NCBI GenBank assembly: GCA_011053095.1
Contig: DRHS01000052.1
Span: 1-51,995, forward strand
Length of the DNA: 51,995 nucleotides
Source: Bacteroides sp.
GTDB lineage: Bacteria > Bacteroidota > Bacteroidia > Bacteroidales > SM23-62
Direction of reading: 5' to 3'
A model generated the notes under the pieces. The model ran no database searches. It was given only the letters and a program-made list of their open reading frames with translations, and had not been told where the DNA came from. This document shows positions 25,392 to 35,071 of this stretch, piece by piece. The position numbers were made by a program, and so were the translations under genes. Numbering within the stretch: position 1 is the first letter of the stretch; every line of letters begins with the position of its first letter.

Positions 25392-28300
25392 ATGAAACTG
25401 ATGCATCGTAATTTCGGCCTCTATCTTTTTCTTTTCATTGGACTATCAGTAATAACTGCTGGTCTGTCAGAAGCCCAAACTCTTAGCGGACCCTATACGA
25501 TCGATGCCAGTGGAGGGGCATTTGATCCTGTGACAAATAAAAATTTTATTTCTGTCTCTGAGGCAGTTGATTCCCTTATGAATATGGGGGTAAGTGCTCA
25601 TGTTGTATTTGATATTGCCGCCGGTTCCTATAATGGCCAATACGCATTGACAAGTATAGCCGGTGCCGGAGTAGCTGCTACAGTTACCTTCCAGGCTGCA
25701 GATGGGGATTCCAACAGTGTATTCCTGAGTTATTCTATGAACAACGAAGCGGATAACCACATCTTTAAAATGACTGGAGTTAGCTATGTGACCCTGAAGC
25801 ACCTGAATTTCGATGCAACCAGCGGAAACACTAGCTATGGGACGGCAATAAAATTTTTAGGAGGTAACAGCAACCTGGCCATTCTCAACAATGTTTTAGT
25901 GGGAAAAACCGGGTCGTCAGGAAGCAATGAACGAAGGGCGCTCGTACATTCCTCGAACACGGAAGATAACGATATTCTTATTAAACAAAATGTGTTTTCG
26001 CTTGGCGAAAAAGGGATTAGCATGTCTGGAATTAGCACAAGCATATCAACAGGAATTGTTGTGGAAAACAACGAATTCTATGATCAGTACGAAGCCAGTA
26101 TCCTACTGCGATATATGCAATCTCCTGTTGCAAGGAACAATATTATTAAAAACGTAGCCTTTACCGGAAAAACCGGAATATATCTCGAGTACGTCGACCA
26201 GGCAGCAGAAATTACAGGCAATAAAATATACAATCAGGACGGCTTTGCCGGAATTAACGTGTACAACTGTGATGGTAACCCCGGAAATGAGATGCTTATT
26301 GCCAATAACTTTATCACCACAAACTGTTCCGGCTCGAGTTCAACTAATAATGGAATACGCATTTATAATTCCACAAGGATTAAAATATACCACAATAGTG
26401 TATTAATACAAGGATCCTGGAATACAACAAGTGATGCATTCTATCAGGGCGGAACCCACTCTAACCTGGGTATCAGGAATAATAATTTTATTAATTATTC
26501 AGGTGGTTATGCATACTACTTTGAGAAAAATACGGTAGTGGGCGAGTCTGACCATAATAATTACTTTACTACGGGTAACTTCCTTGGTAAGTGGAATAAT
26601 AACAGTGACAGGAGCACAGTAGCTCAAATTGCCAGTAATACCCTAAGCGATGCCAATTCCATAAGCGTATATCCGGTTTTTGCTTCAAATGATGATCTTC
26701 ACACTACAATATTTCACCTGGAAGGCAAAGGAGCTGATCTTACGACAGACGTACCACTTGATATAGATGGAGAAGCCCGGAATGCAAGTTTCCCGGATAT
26801 CGGTGCCGATGAGTTTACCGGGGCAGGATTAGCCATGAGCGGGCCCTATACAATTGGTGGCAGCAGTCCGGATTTTGCAACCCTTTCTGCAGCCGTTGAT
26901 TCACTAAGAGAGGTGGGTATCTCCGATAATACATATTTTAATATAAGGGATGCAGATTCCCCGTACAGCGGGACTTATAATATTCATCAGATTACCGGAG
27001 CAGGTACCGGCAAACGTTTAACTATACAACCCGATCCAGCAAATACAGGAGAAGTTGTGCTTACATATGCCGGTACAGCCAACAGGACCCTGCATTTCGT
27101 CAGGGCGAGCTATATAACCGTTAAGGACCTGACATTAACAGCTGGTAATTCATCTTATCCGTCTGTTATACGTTTCAACGGGATGTCCCGGTTCGACAGC
27201 ATATTGAATTGTAAGGTCGTAAGCCTGGGCACAAGCAGCAACAATGCCTGTATTATATCAGTGGACGATATAATTGGAGATATAGCTATTATAGGTAACG
27301 AGATCACTGACGGTTATTCGGGTATTCGTTTTGACGGCCTGGATATCGAAGCCTGGTATCCCCAGAATATTTCAATAAAGGACAATATAATTGGAGGTCA
27401 CTATAACTCTGGCATATACCAATCCGAATGCAATGCACCCGAAATTGTTAATAATGACATTAGTCCGGGCTCGAGCAACAGCCAATGGTGGGGAGTATAT
27501 TTATACAGGAATAAGAATAATTATAAGATTACAGAAAATAATATTCTTTATACTGTTGATGACGGTGGAATTGTGGTATATAATTGCAGCGGATCTTCTA
27601 CTTTCAGGGGACTCATTGCCAATAATTATATTGAGATGAGTGGAACCGAGGGGCAATATAACATCCATACCCTGAATTCAGATTATGTTGATGTAATTCA
27701 TAATACGGCACTTGCCACAGTAAATAACGCTGGTTCTTCTATTTTTTTTAATAGCGGAGGAAGTAATGTACGTGTTTGGAACAATAATTTTATAAATTTT
27801 GGTACCGGATATGCCTATAATAATGCAACAATATCCGCTATTACCAAAAGCGATAATAACAACTTGTTTTTCAGGGGAGATTATATTGGCCGATGGGGCA
27901 CAAATGACTATCCCTCACTGTCAAGTTTCTCTACCGTAAACGAGATGGATCAAAATTCCATCAGTGTAAACCCATGGATGCTGGAGTCTGGAAAGCCAGA
28001 TATCAGAAGTTCGTTCGTTGATGATCTGGGTTTCAACGGGACCGGGATTACAACGGATTTTTACGGGGCAGCCCGTTCAGGCACACCGGATATAGGGGCG
28101 GTTGAATTCACCTCCGTTTCGGTTCCTCTCACCGGAAGCTATACTATTGGCGGGACCAGTCCTGACTTTGAAACCATTAGGGGTGCAGCTGACAGCCTGA
28201 TGCTTAAGGGCATTTCGGGTCCGGTAACCATGAACATACGAGCCGGCATTTACAATGAGTTTATTGGTGCCATCTACACAGTTCCTGGAGCCAGCAATTC

Positions 28301-31300
28301 TGATACAATAGTTATAACTTCAGAAACAGGAATGGCCGATGATGTTGGTATTATATATACAACGGATGACATCCTGGGAACTATAATTCAATTCCTGGGA
28401 GTTTCTCATCTTACAATAAAGGATCTGACAATCTCGGCCCAGGGAACCAGTTATGGCCGGCCCCTGGGTGCATGGGGAGCCTTTGAGAATATTAACCTCA
28501 CAAACAATAATTTGAGCTCGGCTAATACTGCCTGGGCAGTTGTTGCATTTTCAGGAATTTTCGACAAGGTTAATATTATTGGAAATTCCTTTACAAATGG
28601 TGCAAGGGCAATCGGAATTTATGGCCGAACCGCATATTATGCCACAAATGTGAATGTCTCAGAAAACAATATTTCGGGCAGTAAAAACGATGGTATTAGA
28701 TTTGAATACTGTAATTCGCCAATGGCAAGTAATAACTTCATAGAAACCAAAATTTTAACAAGTTTTGAAGGTATCCGCTTGTATTATTGTAATGCTGATA
28801 TGCGAATATTAAATAACAGGATACATGTTGAAATGGGTGATAAGGGAATCAACTTCTCCTATTGCAGCGCGGTAAGTCCTTATTATGGCCTGGTTGCCAA
28901 TAATGAGATCAGTGTTAAATATACTTCTTCATCCTATATTTACGGCATCCGTCTGGATAATACCAGCGGGATCAAAATTTATCACAACTCAATAAATACA
29001 AATTCCTTATATAGCTCCAACAGGGGCAGGGGTGTGGAGGTCTGGTCCGGATGCAACGAAATTGATTTTAAAAATAACATTATTGCCAGCACTGGAAATG
29101 GATTTGCATTAGTAGTACAGGACCCTAATGATGTCAAAAGCTTTGAGAACAATAACCTGTATTCATCGGCTGATCTGGCTTCCTGGAACAATGTAGCCTA
29201 TTCTGACCTGGCAGCATTAAGTGCAGTAAGCAATCTTTTCGATAATTCTATTTCTCTTGATCCAATGTTCTATTCTGATTTTGATTTAAGGAATTCCGAG
29301 CAGGGACACTGGAAGGCGGGGGCCTCCCTCTTTTCCTTTGTTTCTACCGATATCGATAGTTTGCCCAGGCATGCAACAACACCCGACCTCGGTGCCTATA
29401 AATTTTATTGCGATGCACCTGATTTTAATGTATATGTGACTCCCACATGCCACGGTGATTCGGTTGTTATCATTGACAGCAGTATGAATATCCTTCCTGG
29501 ATCGTTCAGGGGATGGGATTTTAACGGAGACCTGGTTGCAGATGTAATAACGTATAATGATTTTGATACCATAACCTGGTTATTCAGCGAAGCCGGAGAG
29601 CATATAGTCACATATATTGTTCAGCAGACTCCAGACTGTAATGATTTCATTAACGTCGATGTTTCTGTTACACCTGCCCCGATATTGGAAATTACAACAC
29701 AGGGGGCCTATTGCGATACAGCAGATGGTTCGGCAAGTGTATCGATTACGAATATCCCAGGACCCTTCGAATATTTCTGGTCTGATGATCAAACAGGAAG
29801 TACTGCAACCGGGCTTGCGATTGGAACTTATACGGTTGCCGTTACAAACCCGACAGGTTGCTCAACTACCGAAGAAGTTATAATCGGGGAAGCCATAGAG
29901 GTAACGGTTACCCAGGTAAAAGCATCAGACTGCGGGATACCTGATGGAATTGCAGTTGTTACGGCATCAGGTGGATTTACACCTTACCAGTATGTCTGGT
30001 CAAATGGCGAGACTTCTGATTCCAACACTGTTCTATCACCAGGAGCACATTATGTAAATGTGATCGACAGCAAGGGATGTTATGCCCAGGGATCTGTTAA
30101 TATAGCAAGTGAGGGGGGACCGCAAATCACTGCAGTAAATGTTATAAACAATGATTGTTATGGCGGTAGCAGCGGCAGAATAGATATTTCCATTGCCGGT
30201 GGAGTTCAACCTTATTCAATCCTATGGTCAAATGGTATGAAGACAGAAGATATTGACAGTCTTGCTGCTGGAATTTATAACGTTACAGTTGAAGATGCTG
30301 ATGGTTGTCTTGGAGCTGCAAGTTTCCAGGTTTACCAGTCTGCAAGGATATCAATTTCTCCGGTTGTCAGCAATGCAACATGCAACGGTGCGGATGGTAG
30401 TGCAGTTGCCGTTGTAAGCGGTGGAACCAAGCCATATGTGTATTCATGGTCTTCGGGAGGTATTTACCAGATTGAAGAGGGACTTGAAGCAGGAGTATAT
30501 TCGGTTACAGTTACAGACCTTAAAGGTTGTACTGCTGTTGAACCGATCCTGGTAAATAACGTAGGCGCTCCGACCGTAACAATAGAAACAGTAGAAGGTG
30601 TTGGATGTACTATTACTGATAACGGCTCAATTTCGATTTCTGTGAGTCCTCCGAATCCATTCTATACCTACAAATGGTCTAGCGGGGAGACCACTCCTTC
30701 TATTAGTGGACTTGTAGTCGGAACATATGAAGTTACCGTTTCCGACCAGGCAGGATGCAAAGGTGTAAACCAGGCGATGATCATACAGGAACCTCCTGAT
30801 GTTAATCCAATCTGTATGGTAACCGTTGATACTGCAACCGGGAAGAATGTGGTGATCTGGGAAAAACTGGTCACCAATGATGTATCTCATTATAATATTT
30901 ACCGTGAAAGTTCGGTTAAGGGTGATTACCAAATTATTGCAAGTGTGGATGCCTTGGATGAGAGTATTTTCGTTGATTCAATAGCAGATCCAACCGTGCG
31001 TTCATGGAGATACAAGCTCTCGGTTGTTGATGATTGCGGCAACGAATCAGCATTGAGTGATCATCATAAAACCATGCACCTGACAATGAATGTGGGACTG
31101 GATCAATCCGTAAATCTTATATGGGACCACTACGAAGGATTTGCAATTCCAACATACGAGATCTGGAGATATGATTCCGCCGGCGATTGGTCAAATATAT
31201 CCAATATGCCAAGCAACCTGACTTCCTATACGGATGCAACCCCGCCGAAGCAGGATTTGACCTATTTCATAGAGGTTGATCACCCAACCGGTTGTACTTC

Positions 31301-31652
31301 TGATGACAAGAAGGCCTCAACCCTGAATTCGTCCAGATCAAATCGGAAAAACCGTCTGAAGGGATCCGAGGAGCCAAGCAGTATTATGGATCTCATGAGT
31401 ATTGGAGACTTCCAGATTTATCCAAATCCTGGTCCAGGATTATTCAACCTTAAAATGGATCTTGATCAGCCTGATTATGTGTACATCAAGGTGTTTGACA
31501 TATCCGGAAAGCTTATCCTGACGAAGGAGTTTGAAAATGTGCCTTCCTATCTTGAAGAACAGATTGATCTGACGGGTTATTCAGAGGGTCTCTACCAGAT
31601 CCAAGTCAAAACGAGCAAGGCGCTAATACACAGGATTTTGATTAAGAAATAG
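25392..31652 (+). CDS. Giant T9SS surface protein: three beta-helix blocks, five SprB repeats, sorting domain
   Basis: 2086 residues from the ATG at 25392, which opens the signal peptide (MKLMHRNFGLYLFLFIG... SEAQ). Three parallel beta-helix blocks (about 34-476, 480-903, 910-1336) each begin with a G.YTI...DF.....A.DSL header and end in a DIGA(D/V)EF- or DLGAYKF-type strand. A PKD-like segment (about 1337-1433) is followed by five SprB repeats to about 1800 (each with C..DGS, P..Y.WS.G, G.Y.VTV.D..GC), a fibronectin-like module (about 1800-1975), a basic linker with NSSRSNRKN, and a type A sorting domain (FQIYPNPGPGLFNLKMDL ... ILIKK). Expected to be secreted and anchored by the T9SS as an adhesin or polysaccharide-binding protein; ligand unknown. 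The last third is paralogous to the gene at 35072-37834. A terminator follows. Confidence 0.9.
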   Translation: MKLMHRNFGLYLFLFIGLSVITAGLSEAQTLSGPYTIDASGGAFDPVTNKNFISVSEAVDSLMNMGVSAHVVFDIAAGSYNGQYALTSIAGAGVAATVTFQAADGDSNSVFLSYSMNNEADNHIFKMTGVSYVTLKHLNFDATSGNTSYGTAIKFLGGNSNLAILNNVLVGKTGSSGSNERRALVHSSNTEDNDILIKQNVFSLGEKGISMSGISTSISTGIVVENNEFYDQYEASILLRYMQSPVARNNIIKNVAFTGKTGIYLEYVDQAAEITGNKIYNQDGFAGINVYNCDGNPGNEMLIANNFITTNCSGSSSTNNGIRIYNSTRIKIYHNSVLIQGSWNTTSDAFYQGGTHSNLGIRNNNFINYSGGYAYYFEKNTVVGESDHNNYFTTGNFLGKWNNNSDRSTVAQIASNTLSDANSISVYPVFASNDDLHTTIFHLEGKGADLTTDVPLDIDGEARNASFPDIGADEFTGAGLAMSGPYTIGGSSPDFATLSAAVDSLREVGISDNTYFNIRDADSPYSGTYNIHQITGAGTGKRLTIQPDPANTGEVVLTYAGTANRTLHFVRASYITVKDLTLTAGNSSYPSVIRFNGMSRFDSILNCKVVSLGTSSNNACIISVDDIIGDIAIIGNEITDGYSGIRFDGLDIEAWYPQNISIKDNIIGGHYNSGIYQSECNAPEIVNNDISPGSSNSQWWGVYLYRNKNNYKITENNILYTVDDGGIVVYNCSGSSTFRGLIANNYIEMSGTEGQYNIHTLNSDYVDVIHNTALATVNNAGSSIFFNSGGSNVRVWNNNFINFGTGYAYNNATISAITKSDNNNLFFRGDYIGRWGTNDYPSLSSFSTVNEMDQNSISVNPWMLESGKPDIRSSFVDDLGFNGTGITTDFYGAARSGTPDIGAVEFTSVSVPLTGSYTIGGTSPDFETIRGAADSLMLKGISGPVTMNIRAGIYNEFIGAIYTVPGASNSDTIVITSETGMADDVGIIYTTDDILGTIIQFLGVSHLTIKDLTISAQGTSYGRPLGAWGAFENINLTNNNLSSANTAWAVVAFSGIFDKVNIIGNSFTNGARAIGIYGRTAYYATNVNVSENNISGSKNDGIRFEYCNSPMASNNFIETKILTSFEGIRLYYCNADMRILNNRIHVEMGDKGINFSYCSAVSPYYGLVANNEISVKYTSSSYIYGIRLDNTSGIKIYHNSINTNSLYSSNRGRGVEVWSGCNEIDFKNNIIASTGNGFALVVQDPNDVKSFENNNLYSSADLASWNNVAYSDLAALSAVSNLFDNSISLDPMFYSDFDLRNSEQGHWKAGASLFSFVSTDIDSLPRHATTPDLGAYKFYCDAPDFNVYVTPTCHGDSVVIIDSSMNILPGSFRGWDFNGDLVADVITYNDFDTITWLFSEAGEHIVTYIVQQTPDCNDFINVDVSVTPAPILEITTQGAYCDTADGSASVSITNIPGPFEYFWSDDQTGSTATGLAIGTYTVAVTNPTGCSTTEEVIIGEAIEVTVTQVKASDCGIPDGIAVVTASGGFTPYQYVWSNGETSDSNTVLSPGAHYVNVIDSKGCYAQGSVNIASEGGPQITAVNVINNDCYGGSSGRIDISIAGGVQPYSILWSNGMKTEDIDSLAAGIYNVTVEDADGCLGAASFQVYQSARISISPVVSNATCNGADGSAVAVVSGGTKPYVYSWSSGGIYQIEEGLEAGVYSVTVTDLKGCTAVEPILVNNVGAPTVTIETVEGVGCTITDNGSISISVSPPNPFYTYKWSSGETTPSISGLVVGTYEVTVSDQAGCKGVNQAMIIQEPPDVNPICMVTVDTATGKNVVIWEKLVTNDVSHYNIYRESSVKGDYQIIASVDALDESIFVDSIADPTVRSWRYKLSVVDDCGNESALSDHHKTMHLTMNVGLDQSVNLIWDHYEGFAIPTYEIWRYDSAGDWSNISNMPSNLTSYTDATPPKQDLTYFIEVDHPTGCTSDDKKASTLNSSRSNRKNRLKGSEEPSSIMDLMSIGDFQIYPNPGPGLFNLKMDLDQPDYVYIKVFDISGKLILTKEFENVPSYLEEQIDLTGYSEGLYQIQVKTSKALIHRILIKK

Positions 31653-31670
31653 AATAAATCCATCTATCAA

Positions 31671-31707
31671 GAAGAGGGTGTCCTTCGCCGGGCACCCTCT
31701 TCTTTTT
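31671..31707 (+). terminator. Terminator of the giant T9SS gene
   Basis: GAAGAGGGTGTCC and GGGCACCCTCTTC pair over 13 bp (one T-G pair) around the loop TTCGCC, followed by five T residues. Confidence 0.93.
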
Positions 31708-31726
31708 CTGTTTGGGCCGCTTTTAC

Positions 31727-31734
31727 TACTTTTG
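31727..31734 (+). promoter_or_regulatory. Candidate -7 box for the propeller-phosphatase gene
   Basis: TACTTTTG matches TAnnTTTG and lies 18 bases before the ATG at 31753, just past the preceding terminator. No -33 TTG is seen at the proper distance. Confidence 0.4.
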
Positions 31735-31752
31735 TTATAAGCCACTTCCATT

Positions 31753-34700
31753 ATGAATATCAGACGGATTAAATACCATCTTCTTTACTTGCTCATTCAT
31801 TGTCTGTTTATCTTACCTCACAATACATCTGGGCAAGGAACAGAATCAGGACGATACCCTGTCTATAATTTCTATCCCAAACAATACGATGCCCTTCCTC
31901 AGGTATTTTGTGCGGTTCAGGATCATCGGGGCATTATGTACTTTGGCAACGTGCAGGGAATACTGGAATACGATGGGAAAAACTGGAGTCTGATACCTCC
32001 TACAGATGGATCTGCAGTACATTCAATGGCTGTGGATGATGCGGGTAAAGTTTTTTTCGGATCTGTAAATGAGTTCGGTTATATAGCCAGTGATTCCATT
32101 GGCCGACTTGAATATTCGATTCTTTCTGATCAACTGGAAGAGGAGCATCAGAGCTTTAACGAAATCTGGAAAACCCATACTACCAAACATGGTATTGTAT
32201 TTCAGGCATATCATTATATTTTCATTTATAATGGAGATTCAATCCAGGTCATTCCCTCGGAAGAAGAGATTCATGAATCATTTTATATCGGTGAAATACT
32301 ATTTATTAGTTTCGCTGAATCAGGTCTGGGTTATCTTTCAGGAGACCGTATCATTCCTGTCAAAAGCGAAATAATTTTTGCTGAGAGCAGCATTTATGGA
32401 CTGGTTGAACTAAGTAAGGATAACATACTGATTGTGACGGAAATGGATGGTTTTTTCAAATTTAAATTTCCAGCAGATAATCCAGATCAGGCAGAAATCA
32501 CGAAGATATATTCAGAAAGTGATCTGTTCTTTTCTAATGTAGAGATATTTAATGCTATCAGGATTGGTCCCAACAGGATATCAATTGGCACCTGGGGATC
32601 CGGATCCATAATAATTGATTCATTATTCAACGTTGTTGCAGTGATAGATAAGGTGGCGGGCTTACAGGACCAGATTATTCAGGGACAGTACGTGGATGAG
32701 TCCGGCAACCTCTGGTTAACACTTAGCAGTGGGATTAGCAGAGTAGAGGTCCAGACTGCCCTGACCCAGTTTACCGATAGTGAAGGACTCATCGGTACAG
32801 TTCAGTCCATAACACGATTTAATGGCAAAATCTATGCTACAACCAATGTTGGTCTGTTCTATATGGATCAAGAAATCTACAATCAGGATTTAAGCAAGTT
32901 CAGGCGGTCTGTATTTAAAGCGGAGGAAAGATTGGACGTGGAGTGCTGGGATATGATCACCTACAGAAACGGTGATGATGAAGTACTCCTGGTCGTAACA
33001 AACACTGACATAATGGAGCTGTCCAGGGATTATGAATACACAAGGGTACTGGAAGATTATGTGTACAAACTTTACCAGTCAAAACTTGATCCAAACCGTG
33101 TTTATATTGGCCTCGAAAGCGGACTTACCAGTATTTACAGGAACGATGGCAAATGGATTCAAGAACAGCACTATGCGGAAGTTGAGGATATGATTCTGAA
33201 CCTTTCTGAGGATCATATGGGTAACCTGTGGATGGGAACAGCTGAGGAAAACTTATATAAATTGCATATTCAAAGCTTTGAAGATAACAGAATCAGTGAA
33301 TACAGTATCAGCCAGTACACTGAGGAAAATGGTCTTCCCAGGGGACCATTTATCATCTCCCAGTTTAAAGGTCCACCCACCATCGCTACAAACAAGGGTT
33401 TATTCAAATTCAACCTGATTGAAGAAAGTTTCAAACCTGACTCTTCATATGGAGATCAGTTTGGAAATGGATCACTTTATATTCACCGTATCAGTGAATT
33501 TAAGGAACCTGAAATCTGGATGGTTACCTTTTCTGAAAATGCTGAGGAGTTTAAATATAAAGTAGGTTACCTCCAGGAAACCGAACCGAATGCTTATACC
33601 TGGATTGGTGAACCATTTAACCGACTCTCTGATGAATTGATCCATGCACTATACCAGGAAACAGGAGGTATAGTATGGCTTGGTGGCTCACAGGGATTGT
33701 TCCGGTTCCAATTGGATATTATCAGAGACTATAAAAAGGAATATAATGCATACATAAGAGGAGTTGAACTGAGCAACGGAAGCATTGTTTTCGGTGGAAC
33801 CTATATGGATAATCAGGATATTCAATCATTGAGACAACCCGCTGCTCTGAAACCTGCTCTGCCTTTCAGGGAAAATTCCCTGGTCTTCAAATATTCCGCT
33901 CAGCCGGGGGATGATGAATCATTTATCCGTTACAGCTATTTCCTTGATGGAAATGATGATACCTGGAGCGATTGGACCGATGAGACATACAGGCCCTATA
34001 CAAACCTTCATGAAGGTAAATATGTGTTCCGAATAAAGGCAAGAAATGTACATGGACAAATAAGTAATGAAGCGACCTACGAGTTTACGATTCTTGCCCC
34101 CTGGTACCGGAAATGGTGGGCATTCATTTTGTATATAATTATTGCCGCGGCTATTGTCTATACCATCGTCAAGGTGTATACAAGGCAACTACGTGAAATC
34201 ATACGGGAGAGGACAGCTGAGGTCGTGGAACAGAAGGAGGTCATCGAGGAGAAAAACAAGGATATTATGGATAGTATTCATTACGCTGAAAAAATCCAGC
34301 GTGCCATGCTGCCTCCGGAAGATGACCTCGGCAAACTGGGGCTTGACGGATTTATCCTCTTCCTTCCAAGAGATGTTGTAAGTGGTGATTTTTACTGGAT
34401 TGCAAATCATGAAGGTAAAATTATTACAGTCGCAGCAGACTGTACCGGGCATGGTGTTCCGGGTGCATTCATGAGCATGTTAGGCGTTGCGTACCTGAAT
34501 AATATCGTTGGCGCCCAGGGAATAACGAAAGCTTCAGAAATATTGAACGAACTGCGGGCAGAGGTGATTGCAGCCCTGAAACAAAAGGGACATGAAGGAG
34601 AACAGAAAGATGGAATGGACCTGGCCCTGCATGTCATTGATTATGAAAAAATGACTATAGAATTTTCAGGTGCCAATAATCCTCTGATCCTTATTCGCGA

Positions 34701-35019
34701 CAATGAATTGATACAGATCAAAGGTGACAGAATGCCCATTGGTATACATCAACTTGCTGATCAATCCTTTGAGAACCATGAAATGGAAGCTATCAAAGGT
34801 GATATCCTGTTTACTTTCTCAGACGGATATCAGGACCAGTTCGGAGGAGAAAAGAATAAAAAGTTTATGATTAAAAGGATGAAAGAGATCCTCCTCGAAA
34901 ATCATAAGAAACCGATGGAAGAGCAAAAGGCTATTCTTGAAAAGGCATTTTATGACTGGACTGTTCCCTACAATGCCGAGCAGGTTGATGACATCATCGT
35001 CATCGGGATCAGAATATAA
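31753..35019 (+). CDS. Propeller-sensor receptor with SpoIIE-type PP2C phosphatase output
   Basis: 1088 residues. A signal peptide (about 1-28) is followed by propeller blades (for example GIMYFGNVQGILEYDGKNW, GNLWMGTAEENLYKL) to about 690, a Y_Y_Y domain (about 711-783, LHEGKYVFRIKARN), a membrane helix (789-811), a coiled coil (815-845) and a cytoplasmic SpoIIE/PP2C domain. Metal-binding aspartates are all present: Asp879 (SGDFYW), Asp896 (ADCTGHGVPGAF), Asp1024 (SDGYQDQ) and Asp1079-Asp1080 (VDDIIVIG). It should dephosphorylate a serine/threonine phosphoprotein, perhaps an anti-anti-sigma factor, but no such gene is nearby. It lies between two T9SS adhesin genes; control of surface genes is conceivable but unproven. 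Ligand unknown. Confidence 0.93.
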   Translation: MNIRRIKYHLLYLLIHCLFILPHNTSGQGTESGRYPVYNFYPKQYDALPQVFCAVQDHRGIMYFGNVQGILEYDGKNWSLIPPTDGSAVHSMAVDDAGKVFFGSVNEFGYIASDSIGRLEYSILSDQLEEEHQSFNEIWKTHTTKHGIVFQAYHYIFIYNGDSIQVIPSEEEIHESFYIGEILFISFAESGLGYLSGDRIIPVKSEIIFAESSIYGLVELSKDNILIVTEMDGFFKFKFPADNPDQAEITKIYSESDLFFSNVEIFNAIRIGPNRISIGTWGSGSIIIDSLFNVVAVIDKVAGLQDQIIQGQYVDESGNLWLTLSSGISRVEVQTALTQFTDSEGLIGTVQSITRFNGKIYATTNVGLFYMDQEIYNQDLSKFRRSVFKAEERLDVECWDMITYRNGDDEVLLVVTNTDIMELSRDYEYTRVLEDYVYKLYQSKLDPNRVYIGLESGLTSIYRNDGKWIQEQHYAEVEDMILNLSEDHMGNLWMGTAEENLYKLHIQSFEDNRISEYSISQYTEENGLPRGPFIISQFKGPPTIATNKGLFKFNLIEESFKPDSSYGDQFGNGSLYIHRISEFKEPEIWMVTFSENAEEFKYKVGYLQETEPNAYTWIGEPFNRLSDELIHALYQETGGIVWLGGSQGLFRFQLDIIRDYKKEYNAYIRGVELSNGSIVFGGTYMDNQDIQSLRQPAALKPALPFRENSLVFKYSAQPGDDESFIRYSYFLDGNDDTWSDWTDETYRPYTNLHEGKYVFRIKARNVHGQISNEATYEFTILAPWYRKWWAFILYIIIAAAIVYTIVKVYTRQLREIIRERTAEVVEQKEVIEEKNKDIMDSIHYAEKIQRAMLPPEDDLGKLGLDGFILFLPRDVVSGDFYWIANHEGKIITVAADCTGHGVPGAFMSMLGVAYLNNIVGAQGITKASEILNELRAEVIAALKQKGHEGEQKDGMDLALHVIDYEKMTIEFSGANNPLILIRDNELIQIKGDRMPIGIHQLADQSFENHEMEAIKGDILFTFSDGYQDQFGGEKNKKFMIKRMKEILLENHKKPMEEQKAILEKAFYDWTVPYNAEQVDDIIVIGIRI

Positions 35020-35050
35020 AAAAAGTGCCCCTCGCTCTGAAGGGCACTTT
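35018..35050 (-). terminator. Terminator between the convergent phosphatase and SprB genes
   Basis: AAAGTGCCC (35022-35030) and GGGCACTTT (35042-35050) form a 9-bp stem. On the minus strand it is followed by a long T run (the stop end of the phosphatase gene), making it a good terminator for the SprB-repeat gene; on the plus strand the T tract is only TTT-C-T. Confidence 0.85.
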
Positions 35051-35071
35051 CTCCTGTAACAATTAGTAGTT

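Noticed and set aside
25392-31652. SprB and beta-helix repeats as a CRISPR-like or satellite array
   Set aside because: The repeats are protein-level and divergent in DNA; there are no identical direct repeats with regular spacers.
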